From the NCBI GenBank assembly GCA_016841725.1, contig JAENYP010000008.1, positions 1-64,000 on the forward strand: DNA of 64,000 nt, written 5' to 3'. Source of the DNA: Thermincola carboxydiphila. Lineage in GTDB: Bacteria > Bacillota > Thermincolia > Thermincolales > UBA2595. The translations under genes and the position numbers were made by a program. This document shows positions 45,747 through 53,990 of the stretch, piece after piece. The number at the start of each line of letters is the position of its first letter. The stretch's first letter is position 1. A model generated the notes under the pieces. That model was given only the letters and a program-made list of their open reading frames with translations. It was not told the DNA's origin and ran no database searches.

Positions 45747-46004
45747 GTGGCAAACATTAAATCAGCTGTCAAAAGAATTGAACTTATCAGGAAAAATACC
45801 ATACGCAACACCGCAATCAAAACAGGTGTGAAAACCCGTTTACGTAAATTTGTTGAAGCTGAGAGCAAAGACGAAGCCGCTAATGCTTTTAAGCAGGCAG
45901 TAACTGCTCTGGATAAGGCAGTTGCCAAAGGTGTTTTACATAAAAACACTGCTGCCCGCAAGAAATCCAGACTGGCTAAAAGGTTAAACAATATGGCTCA
46001 ATAA
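45747..46004 (+). CDS. rpsT: 30S ribosomal protein S20
   Basis: 85 residues starting at GTG 45747 with GAGGAGGTG upstream. Sequence ANIKSAVKRIELIRKNTIRN and HKNTAARKKSRLAKRLNNMA is typical: basic, three-helix bundle binding 16S rRNA. It is divergent from the holin-family gene and convergent with holA, the standard rpsT-holA arrangement. It is the only housekeeping gene on the plus strand here. Confidence 0.96.
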   Translation: MANIKSAVKRIELIRKNTIRNTAIKTGVKTRLRKFVEAESKDEAANAFKQAVTALDKAVAKGVLHKNTAARKKSRLAKRLNNMAQ

Positions 46005-46079
46005 ATTGGCTGAAGCTGATTAGATTGAAAAATGGGCATAAGCAATAAAAAGGCTCACCAAAAGTGAACCTTTTTAAAC

Positions 46080-46107
46080 AGGCTGTTGACAAAATCAACA
46101 GCCTTTT
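46080..46107 (+). terminator. Terminator after rpsT
   Basis: AGGCTGTTGA and TCAACAGCCT arms with a T5 tail. A weaker hairpin (AAAAAGG-CTCAC/GTGAACCTTTTT) lies just upstream at 46047-46075, so rpsT has two terminators in tandem. Confidence 0.82.
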
Positions 46108-46134
46108 TCAATCCTTTTAAAAATAAATTAAAGG

Positions 46135-46202
46135 TAGGCTCCAGAAATGACTGTGGCATATGGTGAGGTGTTGTACCATTACCATTCATTTCTGGAAGCC
46201 TA
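46135..46202. repeat. Family-1 hairpin repeat, copy C (short)
   Basis: 68 bp with ends TAGGCTCCAGAAATGA and TCATTTCTGGAAGCCTA. The core (46156-46176) matches the copy-A core with one mismatch. Its right end abuts the holA stop codon. Confidence 0.72.
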
Positions 46203-47261
46203 CTACTTTTGTTCCTCACACAGAGCAATAATCAATAATTCCAGGGCCAGTACCGCTTCCTGTTTTCCGCCCTTGATGTCAGCATCAGTCTCAAGGATTT
46301 TTTCCAGAGAAGACTTAAGTTCCCCGGAAGTAAAATTCCCCGCCTGGCCGATACACTTCTGGGCTACAAATGGATGAACCTGCATCAACCCTGCCGTTTC
46401 CCTTGCCGAAACACCGGTTTCCAGGAGGCTTTTAGCCTGAAGCAGCAGCCTGCATTGGCGGGCTACCATATAGAGAATTCTGATAACCGGTTCACCCAGA
46501 AAGACCATCTCCCGGGCCAGCCTGATGGCTTTACTGTAATTGCGGTCTCCCACAGCATCAACCAGCTCAAAAATGCTCAGCTCAGCTGTCTTGCTGACCA
46601 TCATTTCCACATCGGCAGCAGTAATAGCGCTGCTCTCCGAATAACAAGCCAGCTTTTCAAGCTCAGTTCTAAGCTGGTGCAGATTATTGCCGGCAGCGGT
46701 GACAAGTCCCGCTGCTGCCGCGGGTTCAATTGTTTTCCCCAGTTTCCTGGCGGTCCGATTTATCCATTCAGTCAGGTCGCGCCCCTTTAGTGGAGCAAAC
46801 TGGACAACCTGCCCGTTTTTCTCAATCCTTTTGTATATTTTTCGTTTCCTGTCTACCGAATCCGTGCAGAAAATCAGGCATGTCGAGTCAACCGGGTTTT
46901 CCAGGTAACCGATGAGGATATCCTCGGACATATCAGGCTTATCTCCAGCTGCCTCATCCTTTTCCCCTTTGTCACCTTTTTTCTGATTTTTCCGTTTTGC
47001 TTTAAAGAACTCAGCATTTTTAACAATGACCAGCCTTTTATCAGCTAGAAAAGGCAGGGTCGTGGCCATGTTAATGATTGGCTCCAGAGCTGTATCCCGG
47101 CCGTCAATAATGTCCATATTAAAGTCACGGCATTCATCCGGGAGCAGGGACTTAAACTTTTCCAGGTACTGGTCTCTCAGGTAGGTTTCATCTCCGTAAA
47201 ACAGGTACACCGGAGAAATAACCTGTCTTTTAAGACTGTTTTCCAATGCCTTAATATCCAA
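46203..47261 (-). CDS. holA: DNA polymerase III delta subunit
   Basis: 352 residues. The start is TTG 47261, overlapping the comEC stop. N-terminal domain: PVYLFYGDETYLRDQYLEKF, then RLVIVKNAEFF. An unusually Lys/Glu-rich insert (KRKNQKKGDKGEKDEAAGDK, about 94-113) interrupts the AAA+ module. The C-terminal collar domain includes ELSIFELVDAVGDRNYSKAI. It is the clamp-loader subunit. It follows comEC, as is common. Confidence 0.93.
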   Translation of the reverse strand: MDIKALENSLKRQVISPVYLFYGDETYLRDQYLEKFKSLLPDECRDFNMDIIDGRDTALEPIINMATTLPFLADKRLVIVKNAEFFKAKRKNQKKGDKGEKDEAAGDKPDMSEDILIGYLENPVDSTCLIFCTDSVDRKRKIYKRIEKNGQVVQFAPLKGRDLTEWINRTARKLGKTIEPAAAAGLVTAAGNNLHQLRTELEKLACYSESSAITAADVEMMVSKTAELSIFELVDAVGDRNYSKAIRLAREMVFLGEPVIRILYMVARQCRLLLQAKSLLETGVSARETAGLMQVHPFVAQKCIGQAGNFTSGELKSSLEKILETDADIKGGKQEAVLALELLIIALCEEQK

Positions 47262-49674
47262 TTAAATTCATCCCTTTTGTAGTAGTGACTTTGTAACCAT
47301 ATCCGTCCGACCTGACAGTAACAGCGCCATCCCGGTCTGTCCGGAGAACCCTTATCTTCATCTGCTCCAGGCCCTCCAAAACCCTCGGTGAAGGATGCCC
47401 GAAAAGATTTTGACCAACACTTATCACTGCAGCCTCAGGGTCGGCTGCCCTGAAAAAATCTTCTGTCCATGCGTTACTGCTGCCATGGTGGGGTATTTTG
47501 ACAATATCTGCCCTGCAGTCCTGACCGCTTTCACTAATCGCCTCCAGGGGAACAGTTTCAGCATCACCGGTAAACATTACCCGGAAATCCCGGTATCCCA
47601 GCCGGATTACGAGTGAATCGTCATTGGCATTCACAGCCGTCCTGCCATTGGGACTTAATACCTCAAGGATTATGTCTTCGCCAAAATATATGTTTTCTCC
47701 TCCACCGACCTCCCTTATTTGAATATTCCTCTCCAATAATTTTTGTTTCAGCTCGATGCCTTCCGGATACTGGGCAAACTGCGGAGCCACCACTACGGTC
47801 TTGATTTTGATTTTCCCAAGTAAAGCTGATGCTCCCTGGATATGGTCCAAATGAGGATGGGTGAGCACCAAAACATCTATTTCCCCGACTCCCTTTCTAT
47901 TGAGAAAAGGTACCAATCTTCGTTCCCCGACATCAAACCCTGTGCTGCTCTCCGGAACTCCTCCCGTATCTATGAGGATATTCCGGCCTCCAGGGCTTTG
48001 TACTAAGGCAGCATCACCCTGACCGACATCAATAAACGTTATTTCCACACTATCCGATCCGCTGTACGCCATCCCGCCCCACAGCAAAACCACCAACATA
48101 GCCAGGACTGCCAGGACCAGTGCCGAACGGTTAAGATACCACAGCCGCTTTGCCCTGATGCGGAGTCCACAGTTTCTGCAAAATTCCATAAAGAGGCCCA
48201 GGGTTAGGTAATAGCAGGCAATCTTTATAATGCCCGGGGGCCTGACATCTATTACCGCATAGGGTAACCTTGCCAACACTCCGGCTGCCATGAGACTGAC
48301 ATCCAGAACTGCAGCAGCGGAAATACATAAAATTTCCGCCGGGGGATTCCAAACGAGCCCCAGAACAGCTGCGATACCGCCCAGAAGCATTACAATGCTT
48401 ATTAGTGGTACTACTATTAGGTTAGCCGGAAGAAAAAAAAGGGGAAAATAATTAAAATAATGCGCAGTGACCGGAAATACTGCAATTTGGGCTGCAAAGG
48501 CAACTGATGAGGCCTGACCCACGGGAGGCAAAATCGTGTTGAGTCTCTTAAATAATGGCACCAGGCAGAGTATGCCCCATGTAGCCAAAAACGATAATTG
48601 AAAACCCGGCTCAAATAAGGCCAAAGGATTTATCATCAAAATCACCAGCCCTGCCAGGCTCATAGAGCTTGGCCAGTCATACTCCTTGCGGACATATCTC
48701 ACCAAGAGCAATACCCAAGCCATAATCAGCGCGCGGGTCACCGCGGGACCCGCGCCTGCCGTCAAGGCATATAACCCGGCAGCAGTTGCTGCCAAAGCAT
48801 CACACACCGGTTTCCTTAACCCCAGGGTATTCCCCGCAAGGATAATAAAACCTGCCACCAGGCCGACATGGTATCCCGAAACCGAAAGTATATGGGCAAC
48901 ACCTGCTAAAGCCATGTCTTCCTTTATCTCCGGATCAATCCTCCCGGTAGAGCCGAATAGTATTCCTTCCATCAGAGCTGCCTGCTGCTCAGGCATATTT
49001 TTATTTATCACTGAGACTAATTTTTCTTTCAGTCCAATACTAAACTTCACCAGAGGATTTACCGGGCCTGTCCCAATTTTGCTCATTCCTGCTCCGTTCC
49101 TTGATTTAAGTACCAGACGAATCCCTCTTTCCTCCAGGTACTTCCTATAATTAAATTCCCCGGGATTTCCGGGAACTTCGGTTTTTTGAAGCAAACCCGC
49201 AGCCTGCAGCCTGTCTCCATAACGAAATTCCGGCCCCGGCCCCTTTACGGATACAAGCACGTGCCCTCTGGGACGGAAGTCAGTCACTGCCCGGGTATCG
49301 TCATTCTCTATAGAGTAATTAATCATTTCGATATTCACAACATAGTCTGTTCTGTCAATTCGCCTGTCCGGCTCAGTAACTACAGTACCGGTGAAGACTG
49401 TGTATTTTCCGGCCAGGAAATCGATATTACCACACAAAACATAAAATTCCAGCCGGCACATTAAAATTCCGCACAATAGCACTGCTGCAAAAAACCATAA
49501 CTTTATGTTAGCATTTGCAGCAATGCCAGCCTTTGCGGTAAATCCTTTAACTGCCGCCACAACTGCTGCGGTAAGAACATCACATAACAGTACGTATGCA
49601 GGGAGATGGAGAAGATATTCGATAATTATTCCTGATGCAAAAAAAATCAGTATCAGTACCAGGGGTCTGGACAT
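47251..49674 (-). CDS. comEC: ComEC/Rec2 DNA uptake channel
   Basis: 807 residues. The N-terminal membrane helices and OB-like DUF4131 region (about 1-200) are followed by the competence domain with many helices (AHILSVSGYHVGLVAGFIIL, about 260). The C-terminal metallo-beta-lactamase-like nuclease domain starts ITFIDVGQGDAALVQSPGGR and has THPHLDHIQGA and VKIPHHGSSNAW. It transports single-stranded DNA during transformation. It is complete. Confidence 0.95.
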   Translation of the reverse strand: MSRPLVLILIFFASGIIIEYLLHLPAYVLLCDVLTAAVVAAVKGFTAKAGIAANANIKLWFFAAVLLCGILMCRLEFYVLCGNIDFLAGKYTVFTGTVVTEPDRRIDRTDYVVNIEMINYSIENDDTRAVTDFRPRGHVLVSVKGPGPEFRYGDRLQAAGLLQKTEVPGNPGEFNYRKYLEERGIRLVLKSRNGAGMSKIGTGPVNPLVKFSIGLKEKLVSVINKNMPEQQAALMEGILFGSTGRIDPEIKEDMALAGVAHILSVSGYHVGLVAGFIILAGNTLGLRKPVCDALAATAAGLYALTAGAGPAVTRALIMAWVLLLVRYVRKEYDWPSSMSLAGLVILMINPLALFEPGFQLSFLATWGILCLVPLFKRLNTILPPVGQASSVAFAAQIAVFPVTAHYFNYFPLFFLPANLIVVPLISIVMLLGGIAAVLGLVWNPPAEILCISAAAVLDVSLMAAGVLARLPYAVIDVRPPGIIKIACYYLTLGLFMEFCRNCGLRIRAKRLWYLNRSALVLAVLAMLVVLLWGGMAYSGSDSVEITFIDVGQGDAALVQSPGGRNILIDTGGVPESSTGFDVGERRLVPFLNRKGVGEIDVLVLTHPHLDHIQGASALLGKIKIKTVVVAPQFAQYPEGIELKQKLLERNIQIREVGGGENIYFGEDIILEVLSPNGRTAVNANDDSLVIRLGYRDFRVMFTGDAETVPLEAISESGQDCRADIVKIPHHGSSNAWTEDFFRAADPEAAVISVGQNLFGHPSPRVLEGLEQMKIRVLRTDRDGAVTVRSDGYGYKVTTTKGMNLIGY

Positions 49675-49700
49675 ACTTACCTCCCGCAGATTATATATTA

Positions 49701-50369
49701 TCAGACAGTAATCTGGTCCTTGATATCACTGTACTTCTTCTCCCCAATACCCGAAACATTCATTATTTCCCGGATGTCCTTAAACCCTCCCTGCTGCTTA
49801 CGCCGGTCAATTATTTTCTGTGCTGTTGCCGGACCTATCCCGGGCAGTTTAACAAGTTCTGCGGTTCCGGCTGTATTGATATTTATTTTGCCGGTTTTTC
49901 TACCGCTTCCCGTCTGGGCAGCATTACTGCTCCCTCCGGACCCGCTCGAGGTTCCTGCTGCTGCGGCGGCCTCTCCCCTGCGGGGAACAATAACCTGCTG
50001 CTGATCCAGCATTACCTCAGCCAGGTTAATTCCGGCCAGGTCGGCATCCTTGGCCGGAACTGCCCTGGTTACCCCTTCCAATACCCTGGCATTTTCCGTA
50101 AAGGTATATACCCCCGGTTTCTCCACAGCTCCGGCAACATGTACGCTAATTAAAGTGTCCTCTTTACGGATGACACCTCCCTGATCATCAGCTCCATCTG
50201 CTTCTTTGGCTTGTACCATAATGCTTTCCCGGGTAGACTCCGCCTGGGCAATAACCGGCCTGAAGTTTTTTTGTTCCTTCATTTGCCCTGTCTTGAATCC
50301 AACTCCAAACACAATTGCACAAAGAAGAGCCAGTCCCATCATCAAATGTCTTCTTTCTATTGTCCACAT
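49701..50369 (-). CDS. comEA: ComEA DNA-binding competence protein
   Basis: 222 residues from ATG 50369. One N-terminal membrane helix (MMGLALLCAIVFGVGF) is followed by an SLBB domain (ISVHVAGAVEKPGVYTFTEN), a Gly/Ser linker and two helix-hairpin-helix motifs (AELVKLPGIGPATAQKIIDR, IMNVSGIGEKKYSDIKD). It binds incoming DNA at the cell surface and lies just upstream of comEC in the operon. Confidence 0.95.
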   Translation of the reverse strand: MWTIERRHLMMGLALLCAIVFGVGFKTGQMKEQKNFRPVIAQAESTRESIMVQAKEADGADDQGGVIRKEDTLISVHVAGAVEKPGVYTFTENARVLEGVTRAVPAKDADLAGINLAEVMLDQQQVIVPRRGEAAAAAGTSSGSGGSSNAAQTGSGRKTGKININTAGTAELVKLPGIGPATAQKIIDRRKQQGGFKDIREIMNVSGIGEKKYSDIKDQITV

Positions 50370-50642
50370 GCACCCCACCACAACTTTTCTGTCACTTTTT
50401 TACTGTTTTTATTATATATTACATCATTTGTTTTTTTTGTCATTTACTGTCGTCAAAAAAAATTTTTTTAGGGGTTTTTTGGAAGGAATATTCAGGAGCA
50501 ATATCCTGTCGCTTAACATAATATAAAGCAGAAACTTATTATGTCATAAAATGCTGATTGCTCTGGACTGCAGCAGCAACTTTGGTGGGTGACGAAATAT
50601 TTGGTTGAAAGTGATAAATTAAAAAAGGAGGTATAAATAATT

Positions 50643-50840
50643 ATGTATTACCATAATAATTATAATTATTATTACCCTTATAACATCCCCGCAAGAATTG
50701 ACGGCGGGTTTGGCGGGTTTGGCGGGTTTAAAAAATTCCCCTTTTTCCCGTTCTTCCCCTTCTTCCCGTTTTTCCCGTTCTTTCCGTTCTTCCCCGGGGG
50801 AGGGTTTGGCGGAGGATTTGGCGGAGGCTGGGGCTGGTAA
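50643..50840 (+). CDS. Phe/Pro/Gly low-complexity small protein
   Basis: 65 residues. AAAAGGAGG lies 11 bases before ATG 50643. It has three blocks: a Tyr/Asn/His-rich head (YYHNNYNYYYPYN), a Gly-Phe block (GGFGGFGGF), then seven Pro residues spaced three apart in an FPF repeat (about 32-51), and a Gly/Phe/Trp tail (GGGFGGGFGGGWGW). No membrane or signal segment is clear. Codon use in the repeat varies (ttc/ttt, ccc/ccg), which argues for selection on the protein. Role is unknown; aromatic-Gly repeats recall coat or adhesive proteins, and the organism sporulates. Confidence 0.6.
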   Translation: MYYHNNYNYYYPYNIPARIDGGFGGFGGFKKFPFFPFFPFFPFFPFFPFFPGGGFGGGFGGGWGW

Positions 50841-50919
50841 AAAAATCAGTTCCGGCAAGGTATAATTAAAGTGTTTCCTGGCTATACTGGTAATGTAAAC
50901 CAAAAGCGGAGGAAACATT

Positions 50920-51033
50920 ATGAATAAAGAAGTTCTACTTAAACAAATAGGTTCAGACCTGAAAATGTTTGAGGATTATCTTAAGTCAGTTAAACAGAAA
51001 AAATCCCCCACTAATAAGAAACAGGCAAAATAG
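50920..51033 (+). CDS. 37-residue hypothetical peptide
   Basis: ATG 50920 follows GGAGG by 5 bases, and the ORF ends at TAG 51031-51033, directly inside a terminator hairpin. The peptide (MNKEVLLKQIGSDLKMFEDY then LKSVKQKKSPTNKKQAK) is an amphipathic helix with a basic tail. It lies 79 bases after the FPF gene, in the same direction, and may share its transcript. No known family. Confidence 0.55.
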   Translation: MNKEVLLKQIGSDLKMFEDYLKSVKQKKSPTNKKQAK

Positions 51034-51056
51034 GGCGCAACAGTGCGCCCTATTTT
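51027..51056. terminator. Bidirectional terminator
   Basis: Symmetrical arms AAAATAGGGCGCA and TGCGCCCTATTTT with a 4-base loop. It serves the plus-strand small genes and the minus-strand reductase gene, which converge here. Confidence 0.8.
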
Positions 51057-51079
51057 GCCTTAGAAACACTCTTTGCGCC

Positions 51080-51970
51080 TTAGCGCCCTGCTGCAACCTG
51101 TCCCAAGACTTCCTGCTTAAGCCTGTCCAGCCCAACACGGTCAATCAGTTCACCTATGCGTTCATTGCGTTTCCCATTTTTCTTATACCATTTAACAATC
51201 TTATCAACCAACTCTATCACCTGATCCGGTTCAAGCTCTGCAGCGACTTTATCACCAAGTCTGGGGTTTAACCCTGCATTTCCCCCAGCCATTAAAACAT
51301 AGCCCTTGGGTGTACCCATAATTCCAATGTCCCTGACAGCAGGCTCTGAACACGAGTTCTGACAGCCGCTGACAGCAATCTTAAATTTGCTGGGCAGCTC
51401 CATGCCGTGGTATTTTTTATCCAGTTCCAGTCCCAAACCAACCGCATCCTGCTGGCCGCGTTTACAGAACGTAGTTGCGGGACAAATTTTTATGCTCCTG
51501 ACACAGAGCCCCACCGCATGACCGGGGTCCATCTGCAAGTCATCCCATGCTTTTTCCACATCACCGTGTTTTAATCCCACAATTGCTATTCTCTGAGCCG
51601 AGGTACATTTCAGCGCCGCCGCGTTGTACCTTTCAGCAACATCAGCTATTTTACGCAGGGTCTCTACATTAGTTATTCCTCCCGGCATATGAGGCACAAT
51701 AGCATATGTCTCTTTGTCCCTCTGCAAAACGGCGCCTTTAGGCTGCGCCAGAGCTTTGGCAGCAGTCGACATTTCTCCCTGTTCAACGGCATTAAGTTTC
51801 TGCAGGAGATCTGCTTCGGAAACCCCATGGGTCATGGCAGCTCCGGCAATTGTCTCCCCGGTGGCCGAAGGGCAGCCCAGGCACTGCATGCCCAAAGACC
51901 TGAAAACATCGGCCGTTTTCGGGTTTGCCTTTAGGACATCCCCCACAGTCATATCTCTGGTGATATTCAT
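51080..51970 (-). CDS. DUF1858 fused to a siroheme/4Fe-4S nitrite-sulfite reductase-like domain
   Basis: 296 residues, ATG 51970 with AAAGGAGG upstream. Residues 1-65 are a DUF1858 domain with CLGC (Cys30, Cys33). Then comes a half-size reductase domain with VGLCVRSIKICPATTFCKRG (Cys163, Cys169) and SGCQNSCSEPAVRDIGIMG (Cys203, Cys207). Those four Cys are placed to bind a 4Fe-4S cluster coupled to siroheme. A full assimilatory enzyme has two reductase halves; this has one, like small low-molecular-weight sulfite reductases. It lies beside a Cys-rich CGGC protein. Substrate is not readable. Confidence 0.82.
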   Translation of the reverse strand: MNITRDMTVGDVLKANPKTADVFRSLGMQCLGCPSATGETIAGAAMTHGVSEADLLQKLNAVEQGEMSTAAKALAQPKGAVLQRDKETYAIVPHMPGGITNVETLRKIADVAERYNAAALKCTSAQRIAIVGLKHGDVEKAWDDLQMDPGHAVGLCVRSIKICPATTFCKRGQQDAVGLGLELDKKYHGMELPSKFKIAVSGCQNSCSEPAVRDIGIMGTPKGYVLMAGGNAGLNPRLGDKVAAELEPDQVIELVDKIVKWYKKNGKRNERIGELIDRVGLDRLKQEVLGQVAAGR

Positions 51971-52075
51971 CTAATTTTCCTCCTTTACAACGAACCACGA
52001 TGCCCGCGGCTATGATACTATTGTTTACCGGCCTCAAAAATAATATGTAGCTCATCCTCTGGCTGGCAATATGCA

Positions 52076-52098
52076 GGGCGGCCTAATTTAGGCCGCCC
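52076..52098. terminator. Perfect GC-rich hairpin between the redox genes
   Basis: GGGCGGCCTAA and TTAGGCCGCCC arms around a single T. There is no T run on either side, so it may stabilise a 3' end or act as a weak terminator downstream of the CGGC gene. Confidence 0.55.
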
Positions 52099-52121
52099 CC
52101 ACTTTTGACTACCTTCTCTAA

Positions 52122-52640
52122 TTAATGGTGTGTACCTTCAACCACCTTAACCCCCTTGGCCTCAATGGCCTTCCTGATCTGGGTTTTAAAGGGACACCTG
52201 GGATAGTCATCATCATCCATACACATGCACGAACTTAGATGAACAATATCCAAACCGTGGTCCAGCAGCTTTTCAACCAGCCTTGCCACCCTCCTGCCGG
52301 AACATCCGCCACAAGTAAAGAAACCAATTATTTCGGTGTCAGGGCCGTATTCGCTGAAATTTAGTTTGCGGTGAGTGAAGGCTTTGAGACAGCCAACTCC
52401 GGGACATACTTCAGCAACAGTATGACACCTGACTACTGCTAATTTAGTAGTTCGGCTGCCCCCCTCCTTTTCCTTACCCACGAGAGAAAAATACTTCTCT
52501 TTGGTTTTCAGGACAATTTCGGGGGTTACGCTGTCAATTCCCTCTTCTTTAGCTGCCTTTTCCACCGCCTTTTTGGCCATGTGTCTGACAAACCGCGGCA
52601 CTTGTTCAAGCTCCGTCAATGCCTCTTTGCTCCATTCCAT
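52122..52640 (-). CDS. PCP_red domain fused to a CGGC domain
   Basis: 172 residues. Residues 1-52 (MEWSKEALTELEQVPRFVRH, EEGIDSVTPEIVLKTKEKY) match the PCP_red helical domain seen at the C-terminus of light-independent protochlorophyllide reductase and near other redox proteins. Residues 66-168 are a CGGC domain: RCHTVAEVCPGVGCL, FFTCGGCSGRR (CGGC at 110-113) and LSSCMCMDDDDYPRCPF. The many Cys suggest metal or cluster binding. Function is unknown. It lies upstream of the siroheme protein on the same strand. Confidence 0.78.
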   Translation of the reverse strand: MEWSKEALTELEQVPRFVRHMAKKAVEKAAKEEGIDSVTPEIVLKTKEKYFSLVGKEKEGGSRTTKLAVVRCHTVAEVCPGVGCLKAFTHRKLNFSEYGPDTEIIGFFTCGGCSGRRVARLVEKLLDHGLDIVHLSSCMCMDDDDYPRCPFKTQIRKAIEAKGVKVVEGTHH

Positions 52641-52683
52641 AATTCATCCCCCCAGCTTCATTAAATCATGCGTTACCCGCAAA

Positions 52684-53466
52684 TCATGCTTTTTCAGCTA
52701 TGATAACCAAATCCTGTGAGTCCTCTCGGTCATAGGGTTTAAAAAACATATCCCCATATACCCCAGAAGCTTTCAATCCTGCATTTCCAAGTCCTGTAAC
52801 AATATCTTGGTGCGTCCAGGGCTTAAGTTTTTCCGATTCTACCCGATAGGCCCATTTCCCTGCTTCATCCCGGCTCAAAATAAGAATGTTAAAGGTAACA
52901 AATTCCGGTCCAAGGTCATTCATGCGAAGGTAAAGGTACTCTTTACCTTCCCGCTGATACGAATTAAGCGGCATAAACCTTTCATTTGCCGAATATATCC
53001 GGGGATAGTTTCTTATCTGCAGAATATACTGCCCGTTATCCTCCAAGAGGCCATTAACTGCCCGGAATGCCGCTTCCAGATCCTCAGGGGTTTTCAGGTG
53101 TGGCAGTGAATTGCCCATACAGGTTATGAAATCAAACCTCCTGTGTGCATATACCCTATGGATTTCTGTCAGGCCTGCCACCTGAAATTCAATATCAGAC
53201 CCTATCTTCAGAGCATTCGCCCTGGCCCTGTCAATCATTTCGGAACTGGCATCAGAAGCTGCCACCTGAAGGCCCCAGGAGCTAAACATTACTGCATGCC
53301 GTCCCGTTGCACATGCTGTATCCAGGACCTTGCCCGGCATCTTCTCCATAAAAAGCCTTTTAAAAAAGGGGGCTTCCCGTGAAAGCCTTTTTTCCCAGTC
53401 AATCATCCGGTCATAGTCTGCCACGAAACCGGAAAAGAGGTTCCCGCTGGTATTGGTATTTATCAT
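52684..53466 (-). CDS. Class I SAM-dependent methyltransferase
   Basis: 260 residues. Motif I is VLDTACATGRHAVMFSSWG (about 46-64), motif II AASDASSEMIDRARANA, and FDFITCMGNSLPHL is the motif IV region. Substrate is unknown. The family is broad (Methyltransf_25/11-like). The gene has its own upstream gap and is 43 bases from the CGGC gene, so co-transcription is possible. Confidence 0.82.
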   Translation of the reverse strand: MINTNTSGNLFSGFVADYDRMIDWEKRLSREAPFFKRLFMEKMPGKVLDTACATGRHAVMFSSWGLQVAASDASSEMIDRARANALKIGSDIEFQVAGLTEIHRVYAHRRFDFITCMGNSLPHLKTPEDLEAAFRAVNGLLEDNGQYILQIRNYPRIYSANERFMPLNSYQREGKEYLYLRMNDLGPEFVTFNILILSRDEAGKWAYRVESEKLKPWTHQDIVTGLGNAGLKASGVYGDMFFKPYDREDSQDLVIIAEKA

Positions 53467-53545
53467 AACGATCCTCTCCCCTGCCTTTATTTACTATAGG
53501 TTTCCGCAGGGCATCCAACAATATTAATCCTTACTTAAATAATAA

Positions 53546-53586
53546 TACAAAAACCGGGTGTCCACTGCGAAGCAGGTTCCACCCGG
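53546..53586 (-). terminator. Terminator after the lipoprotein pseudogene
   Basis: CCGGGTG and CACCCGG arms with inner CCTGC/GCAG pairing, followed by TTTTTGTATTATTATT on the minus strand. Confidence 0.72.
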
Positions 53587-53645
53587 ATGTGATTTCCCTC
53601 ACAGATTAAGCTGTTTATACCCTACAACGATAAATTGCGCTAAGC

Positions 53646-53971
53646 TTACCGGCCTTTCACCCACGAAATCGCTGTCAGTCCTTTCAAAGGATTAAAAGCC
53701 CCTGACAGGTCATAAACAAAATTACCGTCCACTGCCTCCACAAGTTTGGGGGTACTGTCTCCCGGGAAGGCAATCCAACGGCCATCAGGGGAGCACACCG
53801 GCAGACCACCGGCAATTGTCCCGCTTTGGTCAAGTGCGGCGAGAGAACCTCAGTGGTGAATTTTTCAGTGTTATCTTCACTCTGGCTGCCGCACCCGCAT
53901 AGGAAAAGTAAAAGGGCAAACAGGCTGACCAGGCATACTATACCCCGTTTTTTGACCGTCTTTCGGAACAC
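53646..53971 (-). pseudogene. Frameshifted lipoprotein (beta-propeller-like fragment)
   Basis: It starts with a lipoprotein signal (GIVCLVSLFALLLFLCGCGS, Cys near 26-28). The original frame then degenerates, whereas a second frame from about 53845 reads TIAGGLPVCSPDGRWIAF then PGDSTPKLVEAVDGNFVYDL and ends at TAA 53646. SPDGRWIAF is a PD40/WD40-type repeat. The total length (326 bases) is not a multiple of three, consistent with a single indel near 53840-53850. It is shorter than a full propeller, so it is probably a remnant. Confidence 0.58.
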
Positions 53972-53990
53972 AATTATCCCCCGAAGGTAG

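Noticed and set aside
50619-50918. Minus-strand Glu/Lys/Arg-rich ORF opposite the FPF gene
   Set aside because: It is the antisense of the Phe/Pro repeat and lacks a ribosome site. The plus-strand frame has one and gives the ordered block structure.
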